64,000 bases of DNA from Ustulina deusta. Lineage: Eukaryota; Ascomycota; Sordariomycetes; Xylariales; Xylariaceae. The notes under the pieces were generated by a model. That model had not been told where the DNA came from. It searched no databases and saw only the letters and a program-made list of their open reading frames with translations. A program made the translations under genes and the position numbers. Positions 13,840 through 25,009 of the stretch are shown here, piece by piece. Where the stretch lies: positions 1 to 64,000 of the forward strand of contig JAJNNX010000087.1 in assembly GCA_023159155.1 (NCBI GenBank). Reading direction: 5' to 3'. Positions within the stretch are counted from its first letter, which is position 1. Each line of letters begins with the position of its first letter.

Positions 13840-15527
13840 CGCGGATAATTAACACTATTGATGAGGGAAATGGTGCCGACCTTAGTCGAGTTTGGAATGC
13901 TGATGGCGCTCTTCCCATCTAGATCATCAATATCCATCTGTTTTTCGTCCAAAATCCCATACTACCGTCAACTCCTGCATATAACTTTAGCCAACGTACC
14001 ACTATAAGCTATAGTATATTGAGGACCAGAGATGCCAAGAAGTGGCGACAAGGTATGGCAGCTGACCTAACATTGAATTTTTGCAGATTCCCTGGGAAAT
14101 GGAAGATGTCACAAAAGCCTATGTCTGTTACACCTCGTTACTAGTTACGCGGCTATGTGATGGTGAAAACAAGGACCGCAGCTCTACCGATCCTCCCAGT
14201 ATAGTAGCATTTCAACACATGGGGTGACGAAGTGAAACCCTGTGAAGGTGCGTATGCTCTTGCATAGAATAATATTACTACCGTGGAGTCGACTTGTGAT
14301 GTCTTATCAAGCGTCGTGACTGAATTTGAAAACTTAGACGAAACGGTCACGGTATCAAGATCGAAGTCGACCGCAACGCAGCTAGGCCCGGTTTCTAGTC
14401 CATATTCCCTTATTCTCCTGATTGTCTGACAAACTACTCCCAGTGACACGTGAACATTACTCTTAGCCTAGGGAGGTGGTAATGAATTCGAGGGAGCGAC
14501 CTTGCACCATCGTCGAATAACTTGACATGTCTCGCCGTGTCGCGACCGTGATGCTCGCTGGTAGCGTGCCAGCTATGTCAGCAGATTGAAGACCAGTAAC
14601 CAACTATCCTCCATCCAGGTTCCACCGCAAGTACATAGCCGCTGCCTTGCCAAGCCATGCTATAGTATTTCTGGGACGCAGGGCTTATTTCCCATGGTAC
14701 CAGGCGTGGCTCCTTTTGAAGTACCAACAACCGAAGCCTACAACAAGGATTTCGTTGAGTGGCTCCATCTACTTGAGCACATGAACCTGGACCTTCTGGA
14801 AATTCTGTCTAACTCTGCACATTAGATCGGTACTGCGCGTAGGCAACAATCCAGAGACAGGTGCTGTGGACAAGAGGCCCAGGTGTGGGAACGTGATAGT
14901 CTATGTGTTGCGGTCGACCAATCCTAGTCAAGCTTTTAGGATTGTACTATCCTCCGTGCGCAAGTCTTGATCCGCTCTGCTCACTCGTCGTGGAGTTTCT
15001 TGACCTAGCTGTATGAGTAATGGTACCGACGGAACATCAATTCCGTCTACTCCGCATAACCGTGGATTATGCGACTACCAATAGGTACTAGGTATGATGC
15101 CTAGAATTGTTTTTTGAATGCATCAGGAATGCCTATGTGAAGACTTTGCCAATGAGTATCGAATGTAAGTGTTTTAACAATGTTTATTGCTCTAAACTGA
15201 GAACGACTGATGTTGAATTGGTGAAGAGAAGACGTGACGGAATGTAACTGCCGGCATGCCTCGATGTTCATGCCCATCAGACTAGCCCGAATAGGTACCT
15301 ACCTACTTACCCTACCCCTCGGGCTTCAGGTTGGCGGCGATTGAGTCTAGATAGGTCTTCCAGTCACTCGGGATCCCTAGTCGTTGGGTCTTCTCACGCC
15401 CCAGGGAAGACTAAGTCGGGCTTAATCTTCACACGTTTGGATTCTTGACGTAAGGTTGCGTCATCCACCTGGTCGTTTCTTGTCCCATCTTATAGACCCG
15501 GATCTCCCACTCTGACTGTTTCGGCAC
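13840..15527. other. Intergenic DNA left of the catabolic cluster
   Basis: Short frames only, for example minus 14,153-14,449 and plus 14,586-14,825, without recognisable domains. The segment 15,440-15,527 is the 5' flank of the FAD dehydrogenase and contains TCTTATAGA about 40 nt before its ATG. No gene was recognised. Confidence 0.4.
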
Positions 15528-17114
15528 ATGATAATGTCATCTAAAACCATATCGACCGATATACTGGTCGTAGGAGGTGGCAATGCCGGCTTCAGCGCAG
15601 CCATCTCCGCTGCCGAGTGCGGTGCCCGTCAAGTGTTACTTATTGATGCGGCCCCGGAACACTGGGCCGGCGGCAACTCTTATTTCACGGCCGGTGCTTT
15701 CAGAACTGTCCACCGCGGGTTGGAAGATCTCCTCCCTATTGTGAATAACGTCCCCGACGAGAAGCGGGATAAGATCGACGTCAAGTCGTATACCGAGGCC
15801 GACTTCACAGACGATATCAAGCGCATCTGTCTCGGCCGAGCCGATCCTGACCTGGCTGGCATTCTCGTCCGGGAGTCTAATCAGACCGTCAAGTGGCTGG
15901 CCAAGCACGGCGTGCGCTTCCAGTTATCTTTCAACCGGCAGGCATACGAAGTTGATGGACGCATCAAGTTCTGGGGCGGCCTGGCATTGAAGACAGAGGA
16001 TGGCGGGAAAGGCCTGATTGAGGACCATCGCCGAGCTGCTGCGAAGCTCAGTATTCAGACTGCATTTTCGACTGCAGCGAAAAGTTTGATTATTGACCCC
16101 GAATTAAACCGTGTTAATGGAATTGTGGCCCAGGGTCCGGATGGAAGAGTCCAGGAGATTCGCGCTGGCGCTGTCATTCTAGCAGCTGGGGGGTTCGAAG
16201 CCAACCCTCGGTTAAGGGCACAGTACCTTGGCCCTACATGGGACTTTGCGAAGGTGCGCGGAACGCCGTATAACAACGGGACATGTTTAGAGATGGCCAT
16301 TCACCAAGCGGGAGCGAAGCAGGCCGGAAATTGGTCCGGCTGCCATTCCGTCGCGTGGGATGCTAACGCCCCGACGAACAGTGGTGACCGAGCCATCTCC
16401 AATGAATTCACGAAGTCAGGGTACCCTCTAGGCTTGATGTTAAATAAGGATGGAAACAGGTTCGTTGACGAAGGCGTTGATCTACGTAATTACACTTACG
16501 CCATCTTTGGCAAGGCCATCCTCGCGCAGCCGGGTCACTTTGTATTCCAGGTCTGGGATTCTCAGACAATTGCCTGGCTTCGTTCCGAAGAGTACCGTGA
16601 CGAGGTTGTGGAGAAGATCAGGGCCGACACTATCGAGGAGTTGGCTCGGAAGCTCGCAGATCACGGCCTGAGCAACACATCCCAGTTTATTGACACTATT
16701 TCTACGTACAATGAAGCGGTGGAGGCATTCCGGCACGAGAATCCCGACAAACGATGGGACCCAAGCGTCAAGGATTGTCTTTCTACACAATCTAGTCAGA
16801 AACGCCTGCCACTAGCCAAGTCAAATTGGGCTCTGCCTTTGAACCAGGGTCCCTACCTGGCTGTCAAGGTTACGTGCGGTATCACTTTCACCTTCGGCGG
16901 CTTGGCAGTCGATCCGGAGACATCTGCCGTCATTTCCTCGACCACAAATCAACCTATTCCGGGGTTATACACAGCTGGCGAGATGCTGGGCGGTATATTC
17001 TATGACAATTACCCAGGTGGAAGCGGGCTAACTTCCGGTGCTATATTTGGCCGTCGTGCTGGCCGCGCTGCCGCTGCGGCAGTAGCCGGCGGGAGAAATG
17101 TGAAGTCTGAGTAA
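15528..17114 (+). CDS. FAD-dependent dehydrogenase, tricarballylate dehydrogenase/fumarate reductase family
   Basis: Single-exon 528-residue flavoprotein. The N-terminus has the FAD Rossmann signature VVGGGNAGFSAAISAAECG (about residues 14-32), followed by GGNSYFTAGAF. The C-terminal GLYTAGEMLGG and NYPGGSGLTSGAIFGRRAG is the second FAD-contacting region of the FAD_binding_2 family, which includes fumarate reductase, 3-ketosteroid dehydrogenase and TcuA. Family knowledge suggests oxidation or reduction of a carboxylate next to a C-C bond; TcuA converts tricarballylate to cis-aconitate. Two starts are possible (Met1 and Met3, MIMSS). It opens the cluster that includes a carboxylate transporter and converges on the regulator gene. 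The exact substrate is inferred, not seen. Confidence 0.85.
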   Translation: MIMSSKTISTDILVVGGGNAGFSAAISAAECGARQVLLIDAAPEHWAGGNSYFTAGAFRTVHRGLEDLLPIVNNVPDEKRDKIDVKSYTEADFTDDIKRICLGRADPDLAGILVRESNQTVKWLAKHGVRFQLSFNRQAYEVDGRIKFWGGLALKTEDGGKGLIEDHRRAAAKLSIQTAFSTAAKSLIIDPELNRVNGIVAQGPDGRVQEIRAGAVILAAGGFEANPRLRAQYLGPTWDFAKVRGTPYNNGTCLEMAIHQAGAKQAGNWSGCHSVAWDANAPTNSGDRAISNEFTKSGYPLGLMLNKDGNRFVDEGVDLRNYTYAIFGKAILAQPGHFVFQVWDSQTIAWLRSEEYRDEVVEKIRADTIEELARKLADHGLSNTSQFIDTISTYNEAVEAFRHENPDKRWDPSVKDCLSTQSSQKRLPLAKSNWALPLNQGPYLAVKVTCGITFTFGGLAVDPETSAVISSTTNQPIPGLYTAGEMLGGIFYDNYPGGSGLTSGAIFGRRAGRAAAAAVAGGRNVKSE

Positions 17115-17936
17115 CGAGAACGAATTAAAAACACCAACATCATAATCTAATACGATTTCTACACCTAGGGCTCTTGTCCCTTAGCTTGTCTCGCTTTTGA
17201 GGTGCTGTATTGCTGGAATTACGTGTTCTCCTGTTATCTCCCTGGGGTCTGCGGTCTTCCTAGCACCACCACCTGTCCATATTTTTACACGAGATACTCT
17301 GTCCTACCGTGAAAGTATTTCATAGTAATGCTAAATCCTCAGATCTCTTAGTGAGTTTATATAGTGGAGATGATTGCATACGAGATATTGCTCGGGGTGT
17401 CCATGATCTACGAGGCTGTACTGGCATCTCCAATATTGGCTAACTGCACGCGAGTATCACCGTTACGCAGCAAAGATTCCTTCGCCAATGATTCGGCCCG
17501 ACGTATCCCTCGATTGAAAAATGTTCACCCGAGGAACAGCTAATCTTTGGAGCAACCTCACATGTGACAACAGTATATAAGGTCGATTACCATGGTGTTC
17601 AGTCGCCGGGGGGAGGGGGACCCCGGGGGTCCCCATGGTGTGTGTGTGCTGTGATTTTAGACGTAGATGTAGGACCATACTACTAAAGAACTAAGGGCTT
17701 CAAATCCATGTCGAATCCCAGATTTCAACGTAGATTATACATTACAGATCGTAGTTCGTAGGATGTCAATCGTATTTAAACTGGAGGGGGGAACTTCGAC
17801 ATTCCTCAGATGAGTGGCGGGCCTCCAAATATAGCTAAGTACTAATGTAAAGTTTTCCTTTATTTTCTCGTTCTTTTCGTTGATTTAACAATTCTTTGCA
17901 GACGAGGACAAGTAACCTTTGTCGCCCTATTTCAAT
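17115..17936. other. Convergent 3' intergenic region
   Basis: Lies between the 3' ends of the FAD dehydrogenase and the regulator. No coding frame is convincing. It contains a short GC-only near-palindrome at about 17,608-17,635 (GGGGGACCCCGGGGGTCCCC), which stands out in otherwise mixed DNA. Confidence 0.5.
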
Positions 17937-20206
17937 TCACCCTTGAAGCAAGTTAGATGGCGAAAAGTTATCGTCCATGAATCCGAAAAGTAGGTCCTGA
18001 CCAGGAAAGACGAAATCAGCAAAGGGGCTCGTCAAGTCTATTTCTCCGGTGCTTGTAGTCTCTCCGAAAAGTTGCCATGTTGTATTTAGGTTCGTCAGCT
18101 GGGGTTCCAGTGGTACTGCAGAGTCGTTAGGATGAGTCTAGAGCTTCTTGGGGTTACGTTCGCGTTACCTTGAGCTTCCTGTATCCCTTTGCTTCTCATG
18201 AGTGCCCTGACGATCTTTGTTGTGTCGGCTACGCCGGAATTGGGAACAGCGAGCTCATCTAGACACCGTAAACTAGCGCCCAGGAGAGATGCATCGGAGC
18301 TGATGCTATTCTCCCCCTCTGAACCCGCGTTATGGATGTGAATCGTACAAGCGACGTAGACCTATTGTTCTCATGTCAATGCCGCCAGTTTAAACCTGCA
18401 CTAGAATATGAATAATTATGATAAAGTACGTAAACTGAGCGGCTACATACAGCATAGCTTAACAGATAGCTAGACTTGCGCAACGGGTATGTCGCCCTAT
18501 ATGACAAGGCAAGATTTGTGATATTTCGAGCTGCTGTGCTGCACTTCTTCCATGAATGTGTCGAGATCCCAGCGGATTGGACATCTTGATTTGACGCAAA
18601 TGGTCGGTGCAGCAGTATAGTCAATGAATAGTAGACCATGTGCAGTATGGTTAGATTAGGGGCAACGGGGGCGGGAATATCTGTCGTCCTTCTTGTCCAT
18701 GGCTCATACCTCAGGTGTGTAGGGAGATTGCGGTACCATTGGATTAGGCTATCATCAAGATGCTGCCTCTGTTGTAGCCTTTTGGGGGCTGCCGTTCCCA
18801 CCGAATAGATTTTCGTCGTCACTTTCGTCATGATCTTGGCCAATGCACAGAATTGCTGAAATACAGATATGGAATAATTCAATGGCGGCCGGCTAGCTGT
18901 GAACAGCGTTGACTGCGCAGAGCTCACCATTGGGTCGACATATGGCCTCCACGGTTCCAGCTCTTCGAAGGTGTCCATGAAATCACAAGATACATGCACG
19001 TCGCGTGGCTGAATGAAGACAGGACGGCCTAGATACAGCCCCTGAAGCTTTTCGCATATGAATGCACCCCAGAAGACCCGACGGCGGATTTCAATCTCTT
19101 CCGCATCGCATGCCTGCACTTTGCTCTCTTGGTTTAATCCCAGGTCGAAGACCATCCGGACGGCGTACCCGGTGTATAGCCATGCCTTCGACGTGAGTCC
19201 ACGACCATTGAATGTCGATCCTAGCATGAGTAGTCCAATTATTGTCGGAATGCGCGATGTAGTGAGAAGTGAGTCACGCTGAAGTAGCGTATCACAATTG
19301 GCGAAGAATGCCTGTCCGGCAGACTCTGGATTTGAAGGATCGCTTCGAATGTCTATGCGTTCAGAGTACTTGCTCGCACAAGCAAAAACAGCGTTGAGCA
19401 AGAAATCAGAACAGTACGGACCTCCTTTGACCAGTTCTCGCATGAATGTTGGGCGATATGTCAGTAAGAACGTATGATGTTGACGATTCCAGTGCAAGTC
19501 CAGAAGGTGTAGGGCAAGATCCGCTGGGACACCCCGGACGGTGTCTAGGTTGCGCAAATAATGCTCGCGCTGTCGACCAATGGCTGCATTGGCTATTAGC
19601 TGATCCCTTGTTGTTTGATCGGTATTGGCGTCTCCTGTTGACACTAGACTTGCCAGACCGCTGTAGCTGAGATATAACGTCGCGCCGTACACTTGAAGTT
19701 GACCTGATTGGTCGATAGATATGTCATCAATAGCAGCTCGATTGTCACCAGATGGTGATTCGTTGTCCGCTCCCGCGTCAGCATTTTCTCCCTCTCCCGC
19801 GCCCTTTGGCGTTGGGTATTGGTCTGCTAGCGGCTGTGAATCGCGAGCGTGATCCAGAGAGATATTTATGGCAGTTGTTTCCGTTGCATCAGTTGCTATA
19901 GTTAGACTATCTAGGAGAGTCGCTCTCTCTTCAGATGTGGAATGTTTGAGCTGGGTGAGTAAACGCTCCAATGCTTGTTTTTCCCGCTGCAAGGAATTGA
20001 TCAACGATGCGGATGGTCTTGGTCTGAGTGGCCCATCATTGTAGACACAAGCACGATTACTGCTACGACAGTGGCTGCATTGTGGTTTCCCTGCGTCACA
20101 TTTGATCTTTCGTCGACGACAAAACTTTAGAGACCCTCTGCTTAGAAAATACCCCCGGACCAGAGCTCATCGGGTGTGGTGTGCATACCTGACAAGCCCG
20201 AGGCAT
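17937..20206 (-). CDS. Zn2Cys6 fungal-specific transcription factor, probable cluster regulator
   Basis: Four exons by splice signals and frame: 20,206-20,189, 20,124-18,451, 18,361-18,169 and 18,115-17,937 (introns of 64, 89 and 53 nt), giving 687 residues. The first exon encodes only MPRACQ. Splicing joins it to FCRRRKIKC and completes the CX2CX6C half of the binuclear zinc cluster; CSHCRSSNRAC supplies the rest. A linker and a coiled-coil-like stretch (QREKQALERLL) follow. The Fungal_trans middle-homology region comes next, with LDLHWNRQHHTFLLTYRPTF and RRRVFWGAFICEKL. The third exon reads VYVACTIHIHNA and the last ends DLLFGFMDDN...LLQG, typical of this family. It sits inside the catabolic gene set and likely regulates it; the target sites are not shown by the sequence. 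Confidence 0.9.
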
Positions 20207-20704
20207 CTCGGCAAGGGTAGTCGCAATTCATGTGTTCCCTAATCAAGGCCGACCGCTCTTATATCAGAGCACTAGGCGAAAGACTAGGTAGAAAATGCCT
20301 GAGTCCAAGATCAGACATGAATGTAATCTCTCACCAGCCATGATGTCGGCTTCAATATCAGAGACCCCTCACAGAGTGACTTCATCACATCGCTCCAAAA
20401 GGCATCTCCGTCTTATTCTAGGCTTGACGAGACCAGGTTCCCCGCAGTTAGCTACAACGTTGGGGTCTTTCTCATGAATTCGGCAATTTCTCCAATTCTT
20501 TTCCTCGGTCTTACTATGAAGAATTATAGCCAAGACGTACACACTCCTCATCACGATCATGTTGGAGATACTTTGTTTAAAATCAAGTATGGATGAAACA
20601 GAGACCTATATATACGGGGTAATGTGACAAGCCCATCATTGCATGCCATATGAAATTCAGTTATGCGTATAAGTGCTGTTTGCCGGGTTGCGTCGTACCC
20701 CTCC
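20207..20704. promoter_or_regulatory. Upstream region of the regulator / 3' flank of the aldolase gene
   Basis: About 500 bp between the regulator's start and the aldolase stop, both on the minus strand. Only short frames are present. It must hold the regulator's promoter; I saw no site I would name with confidence. Confidence 0.35.
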
Positions 20705-21669
20705 TTAGTCCCGCAGTGTAGGATCTTCCTTTACAACCTGATCATAATATGGCTGAAACGCAAGCCACATCTTATTCGAGTTGCCGCTCTTTCTATGTGT
20801 GAACTCGGCTTCCTCTTTCCCGATATATATCTTCTTAAACCCAGGGCAGACCGCCGCGTTCGCCATCATCTGCGCGTGACAGCACCGATCCAACGCGATG
20901 AATAAGAAAGCAGCTTCGTCCACCGTCTTACCGCATGTGATCATGCCGTGGTTCTGCAAGATGATACTGCGCATTGTGGGACCGAGAGCCTTGGCGATGC
21001 GCGCCCCTTCTTCCGTCGAGAGTACCGTGCCTCCATAGCGCGGGTATACTGCCAGATCATTATAGAATCGGAGCGCATCCTGATATAGCATTTCGATCGG
21101 CCGACCAAAACAACTGAAGGCTTTGCCATACACCGAGTGTGCGTGACATGCAGCATTGAGATCTGGTCGCGCTTTATGAATCTCGCTGTGGATGGCAAAG
21201 GCCGGTCCATTGATTGCTGACTGTGCTCCACCGGGTAGGACCTCCCCCTTTTCGTTGACTAACACCAAATCTGATACTCGAATATGCGAGAAATGGGTGC
21301 TTAGAGGGTTGATCCAGAAGTTCTCTATGTTGGCAATTAAATGCTAGGTTTCTTGACACACATGTGCGTGAGTTACATACCAGGGTTCAGTGGATCTCTC
21401 AATGAAATGTGACCAGCAACTCCTTCGTCGAAGCCTTGCTTGGCAAATACTCGAAACGCCGCAGCTAAGTGTTGTTTCTGATAGCTGAGCTCCTCTTCTA
21501 CGTTCTGGAAGGTAGGGGGGGATCTAATGACAACCTTGCCGTCTTTGTCTCCCAAGAAATGAACATCCTCAAAAAAATCCAACTTGGTCACTTTCGTCTC
21601 CAGTGCAGTTCTGACACGAGGTGTTTCATACAGAGAGGATTCGGTGATAGTTGCTGTAGAGGTCGTCAT
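20705..21669 (-). CDS. Class II aldolase/adducin family protein
   Basis: Two exons, 21,669-21,381 and 21,324-20,705, with a 56 nt intron (GTATGT donor, ATAG acceptor); 302 residues from the chosen start MTTSTATITE. The frame stays open upstream to 21,870, but that extension looks like leader sequence. The metal-binding histidines of the fuculose-aldolase fold are visible in ACHAHSVYGKAF and ILQNHGMITCGKT. Before them come the substrate-loop segments FDEGVAGHISLRDP and FWINPLSTHFSHI. The family cleaves or decarboxylates hydroxy-keto acids and phosphosugars using Zn2+. Fungal members often sit in catabolic or secondary-metabolite clusters, and here it is flanked by the regulator and an oxidoreductase. 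Substrate unknown. Confidence 0.88.
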
Positions 21670-22211
21670 GTTGAATCGGCATTGGGTTTCGGAGTGCATA
21701 GAAAACAAGGAACCTTGAGTGATCGCTGGGTAGCTTTCTGGCCACTTGCTTATAGGAGACGACCCATGCTGCTCAAATTCCCTAAGGGTCGCCGTTTCCA
21801 TTGTCCCTGCCACACTACGTGTTTGGAACTGTTTCGCCAGCTCATGTTCTCCAAGTTTGTAGCGAGACACGGGTATTCAGCTCCCGCCTCCGCAGCCTAT
21901 TCCCCGCAAGCGGAATTGCGAGTCCGCTTCGATGCCAGTGACGTAACCTGCCAATGGCTTCTTGGGACATAATTTCCCTTGCCTGCCATTCTCCACCCAT
22001 ACGCAATCAGAGCGGGGTCTTCGCTCCGTGTAGAGCACGAGACGCTTATGTGGTCGCTGTGAAGGCACGTACAGCTCGCGTGAGTTGAGTGACAGAGCGT
22101 TTGCAATAGGGACAGGAAAGTTTTGACCTTGAATCGATACTTCCCTTCTATGAGGCGCCTTATACAGTCGTTAAATTACCTGAATTATACTCATCCTTCG
22201 CCTGCGTTAAG
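21670..22211. promoter_or_regulatory. Divergent promoter region, aldolase / MDR oxidoreductase
   Basis: About 540 bp between two divergently transcribed starts (21,669 minus and 22,212 plus), so the two genes probably share a control region. Short frames on both strands lack domains. No individual operator could be assigned. Confidence 0.45.
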
Positions 22212-23528
22212 ATGAGAGCCATCGGCATCGAGGGGGGCAAGGGAGATGCAGATAAGCTCTTCATCCAAGATGACGTTCCTGACCCCGTGGCTCACGACGA
22301 TCGGGTTCTTGTTCGCATCAAGGCTTTCGGCTTGAATAGAATGGATTTAATGCAACGTGAAGATCGCTATCCCTATCCGTTGCTTCCAGAATCAGGCAAG
22401 ATCCTTGGCGTTGAGTTTAGCGGCACTGTGGAAGCAACAGGACCAAGTTGTGTGTCACACTAGATCTAGTTTGCCAGGTCTCGAAATGAAAAAGAACTGA
22501 TCAAGGTGTAGGCAGTGGCATATTTAAGGACGGAGAGAGAGTCTTTGGTCTAGCTTACGGTGGTGCTGTATGTATATACGCAGAATTCTTACATAAATGT
22601 ACTAATAATGACTTAAGTATGCCGAAAAAATATCCGTTTCGGAGAAGATGTTGATGCACATACCTGAAGAGATGGCTTATGAGGTAGCTGCTGGTATCCC
22701 TGAAGTTAGTCAATTCCACGAACCTAACAGAGCGAAAGAATCGCTGAAACCGAAAGATTAGACATATTTCACTGCTATACAAGCTCTGCATTTGGTCGGC
22801 GGTCTGGAGCCGGAACAGTCTGTACTCATACATGCGGGTGCATCCGGTGTTGGCCAGGCAGCGATTCAAATAGCCCGTTTTGGAGGCGCATCAAAGATAT
22901 TCACTACGGCTGGGACTGATGCTAAGTGCGCATTATGCAAGTATCTTGGGGCTGATTTTGCCATCAACTATCGGACCGGAGAGGACTTCTCCAGAGTGAT
23001 TGAAAGAGAGACCGAAGGCAAGGGCGTCAACTTGATTATTGACCTAGTCGGACGAGACTATTGGCATAGGGTGAGTGATTCATTTAACTAGTTTTGAAGT
23101 GCATTGAGCCTAATGGAACGACCAGTAAATCATTGTTCCTTAGAACAGCCCCTTACTTTCCCATGCAGGCAAAGGGTTAGCAAGAATCGCTTGATTCACT
23201 GACACCAAACAGGAACACTGCTTCAGCGGCCATGGAAGCAAAGATAGTGCTTGTTGCCGCCATGAGCGGCAACATGATTGAAGGGTTTAACTTGCGAGCG
23301 CTGTTAAACAAGCGACTATGGGTGCTAGCAACAACATTGCGCACTAGAGATGCAGACTATCAAGCAAAACTAAAGAACGTTTTTCTTGAAAAGGCCCTGC
23401 CCCATCTTGCGAAGGGCACTATGACAGTCACTGTACATAAAGTCTTTCCGTGGTCAGAACTTGCCGCGGCACACAAGATGATGGAGACCAATACGAATGC
23501 CGGGAAACTGATCTGCATTGTCGAATAA
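22212..23528 (+). CDS. Zinc-independent MDR oxidoreductase (quinone reductase/PIG3-like)
   Basis: Exons that keep frame are 22,212-22,449, 22,512-22,567, 22,618-22,704, 22,762-23,070 and a last exon ending at 23,528. The GroES-like part has VLVRIKAFGLNRMDLMQRED and GVEFSGTVEATGPSC. The NAD(P)H Rossmann motif is HAGASGVGQAAIQIA, followed by YLGADFAINYRTGEDF and VNLIIDLVGRDYW. The C-terminus ends NAGKLICIVE as in PIG3 homologues. The first intron has two possible junctions. Between 23,070 and 23,213 a single GTGAGT-CAG intron would shift the frame. A 32 nt exon at 23,144-23,175 restores it but needs a 37 nt intron, so either an unusual splice or a one-base lesion is present. It likely reduces an enone or quinone-type intermediate of the cluster. 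Confidence 0.82.
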
Positions 23529-23697
23529 TAGTAGCTGAATGAACCAGCTACATATTTAATAGCTTGTGAATCGGCTGAGATTTGTATAATAATAACCTGA
23601 TGAAGACACAGCTAGAATGGCAAAGTCCGAGCTCTACCACAAATATTTTCCAACATGATGCATCCCGAGGCTTGATTGTTTAAAGATATTAAACCTT

Positions 23698-24717
23698 CTA
23701 CTCAAATAGCCTCCCTGGGTTGGTGACCCAGAACTTTTGCCAAGTTTCTTCATCAGGAATCCATTCTTGTAGCTTTTCAATATGTCCCTTATCGTCCACC
23801 TCTCTGAAACCTTCAATTTCATTCAGTCTTTGTTCAATAGTTTTCCCCTTCCGTACGACGCCTAGTCCGGTGTGAGGCCAATCACTACCAAACATGATCT
23901 GATCGGGCCCAGCTGCAATAATTGCCTTGGCGGTTGCCTCGAGGCTATCCATCGCCGCCGGGTTGCCATGATAAAGCCTTTCGAAGCCGGAAATTTTCAC
24001 GAACAGGCGCTTCTCCCGGACAAGCGAGAGGAAAGTTTGGAATTCCAGGGTCTTTTCGTCGCCCGGAAATGTGCCGCCGAAATGGTCTGCCACCATCTTC
24101 ACTCGGGGATCCAGTTTTCGTATCGTGTCAGCCATCGATGCCCAGGCAGCAAGTGGGCAGAAGATGCCAATCGCCCACCCTAATCGAGCGAGCCGGCCAG
24201 CTAATGCTTCAACTTTCTTGATTATCTCTGCGCCTCTCTTCTGTTCTCCATGGCCCCATGCCATCTCATGCATTCGCGCTCCCCGGACACCGGCCACGTG
24301 CAGCTGATCAAGCTCCTCATCCGTTATGTTGTCAACGTCAATGGTTGCGAGACCGCGCAATTTGTATCTGGGTATATCCCTCTGCTTGTTGAGTGTATCA
24401 ACAAGCGGCGCTGGAGATGATCCTTGCATTGAAGCGTGAACGATTACTATACTGGTGCATCTTGTGATATTGTCGGGGTACTCAGATATCTGGGCCGCCT
24501 TAGGGGTGTAAGAACGAGGAACTGCGTAAGGGAATTTCTCCGGATCGAACACGTGAATATGTGTGTCCCAGGCACCCTTTGGTATAGCTCGATAAGACAT
24601 GGTTTGCAGTGGCTTTAGAAATCGTCTCATCGTTGGAAAACGCAACAGACACGGCCGGGATTTTATTGCTGCAGATAAGAGCCTAGATAGAACACACAGG
24701 AGAAATTGACTCTCCAT
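23698..24717 (-). CDS. Amidohydrolase 2 family TIM-barrel hydrolase (2-pyrone-4,6-dicarboxylate hydrolase-like)
   Basis: Uninterrupted frame of up to 339 residues. The barrel opens with GAWDTHIHVFDPEKFPY, in which the HxH pair is the first metal/catalytic site of the family. It continues through GVRGARMHEMAWG and MVADHFGG and closes with MFGSDWPHTG carrying the conserved aspartate. Members such as LigI hydrolyse lactones of dicarboxylic acids; others are galactarolactone isomerase-like. The upstream residues (about 1-40) resemble neither the barrel nor a clear signal, so MSYRAIPKG is also a possible start. The gene is tail to tail with the MDR gene and head to head with the transporter. Lactone or cyclic-acid hydrolysis would fit a ring-cleavage or organic-acid pathway. 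Confidence 0.85.
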   Translation of the reverse strand: MESQFLLCVLSRLLSAAIKSRPCLLRFPTMRRFLKPLQTMSYRAIPKGAWDTHIHVFDPEKFPYAVPRSYTPKAAQISEYPDNITRCTSIVIVHASMQGSSPAPLVDTLNKQRDIPRYKLRGLATIDVDNITDEELDQLHVAGVRGARMHEMAWGHGEQKRGAEIIKKVEALAGRLARLGWAIGIFCPLAAWASMADTIRKLDPRVKMVADHFGGTFPGDEKTLEFQTFLSLVREKRLFVKISGFERLYHGNPAAMDSLEATAKAIIAAGPDQIMFGSDWPHTGLGVVRKGKTIEQRLNEIEGFREVDDKGHIEKLQEWIPDEETWQKFWVTNPGRLFE

Positions 24718-25009
24718 ACTAACTACAACTCTTAATAAGATACGAACCTACAAGAGCGGCAACATTAAAGGCCGTTACGGACCAGAAACTCCGCGCTCGC
24801 TCCAACGTTACAGATGCTACCCCAGTGACAATGTCGAGTGGCCCGGCAGTTGTAGTACTAAGCTTTCGTGCAGTACATGATAGAGCTAGGTCCCGCTTGG
24901 AGAGCCTCCAACTCTGATGTAATTACATCCATATTTTACTCACTACACGGATTCTGTTCGAGTGCCCGTAATATCCTGTCAGCCACCTCCGGTTTCAACA
25001 ACTATACCC

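Noticed and set aside
13527..13922. 131-codon Leu-Leu-Tyr-rich open frame that looks like a membrane protein
   Set aside because: Direct product of the nonanucleotide repeat; no gene-like flanks.
21670..21870. In-frame N-terminal extension of the aldolase up to 21,870
   Set aside because: The added residues are unlike the family, and the Met at 21,669 gives the usual length; kept only as an alternative start.
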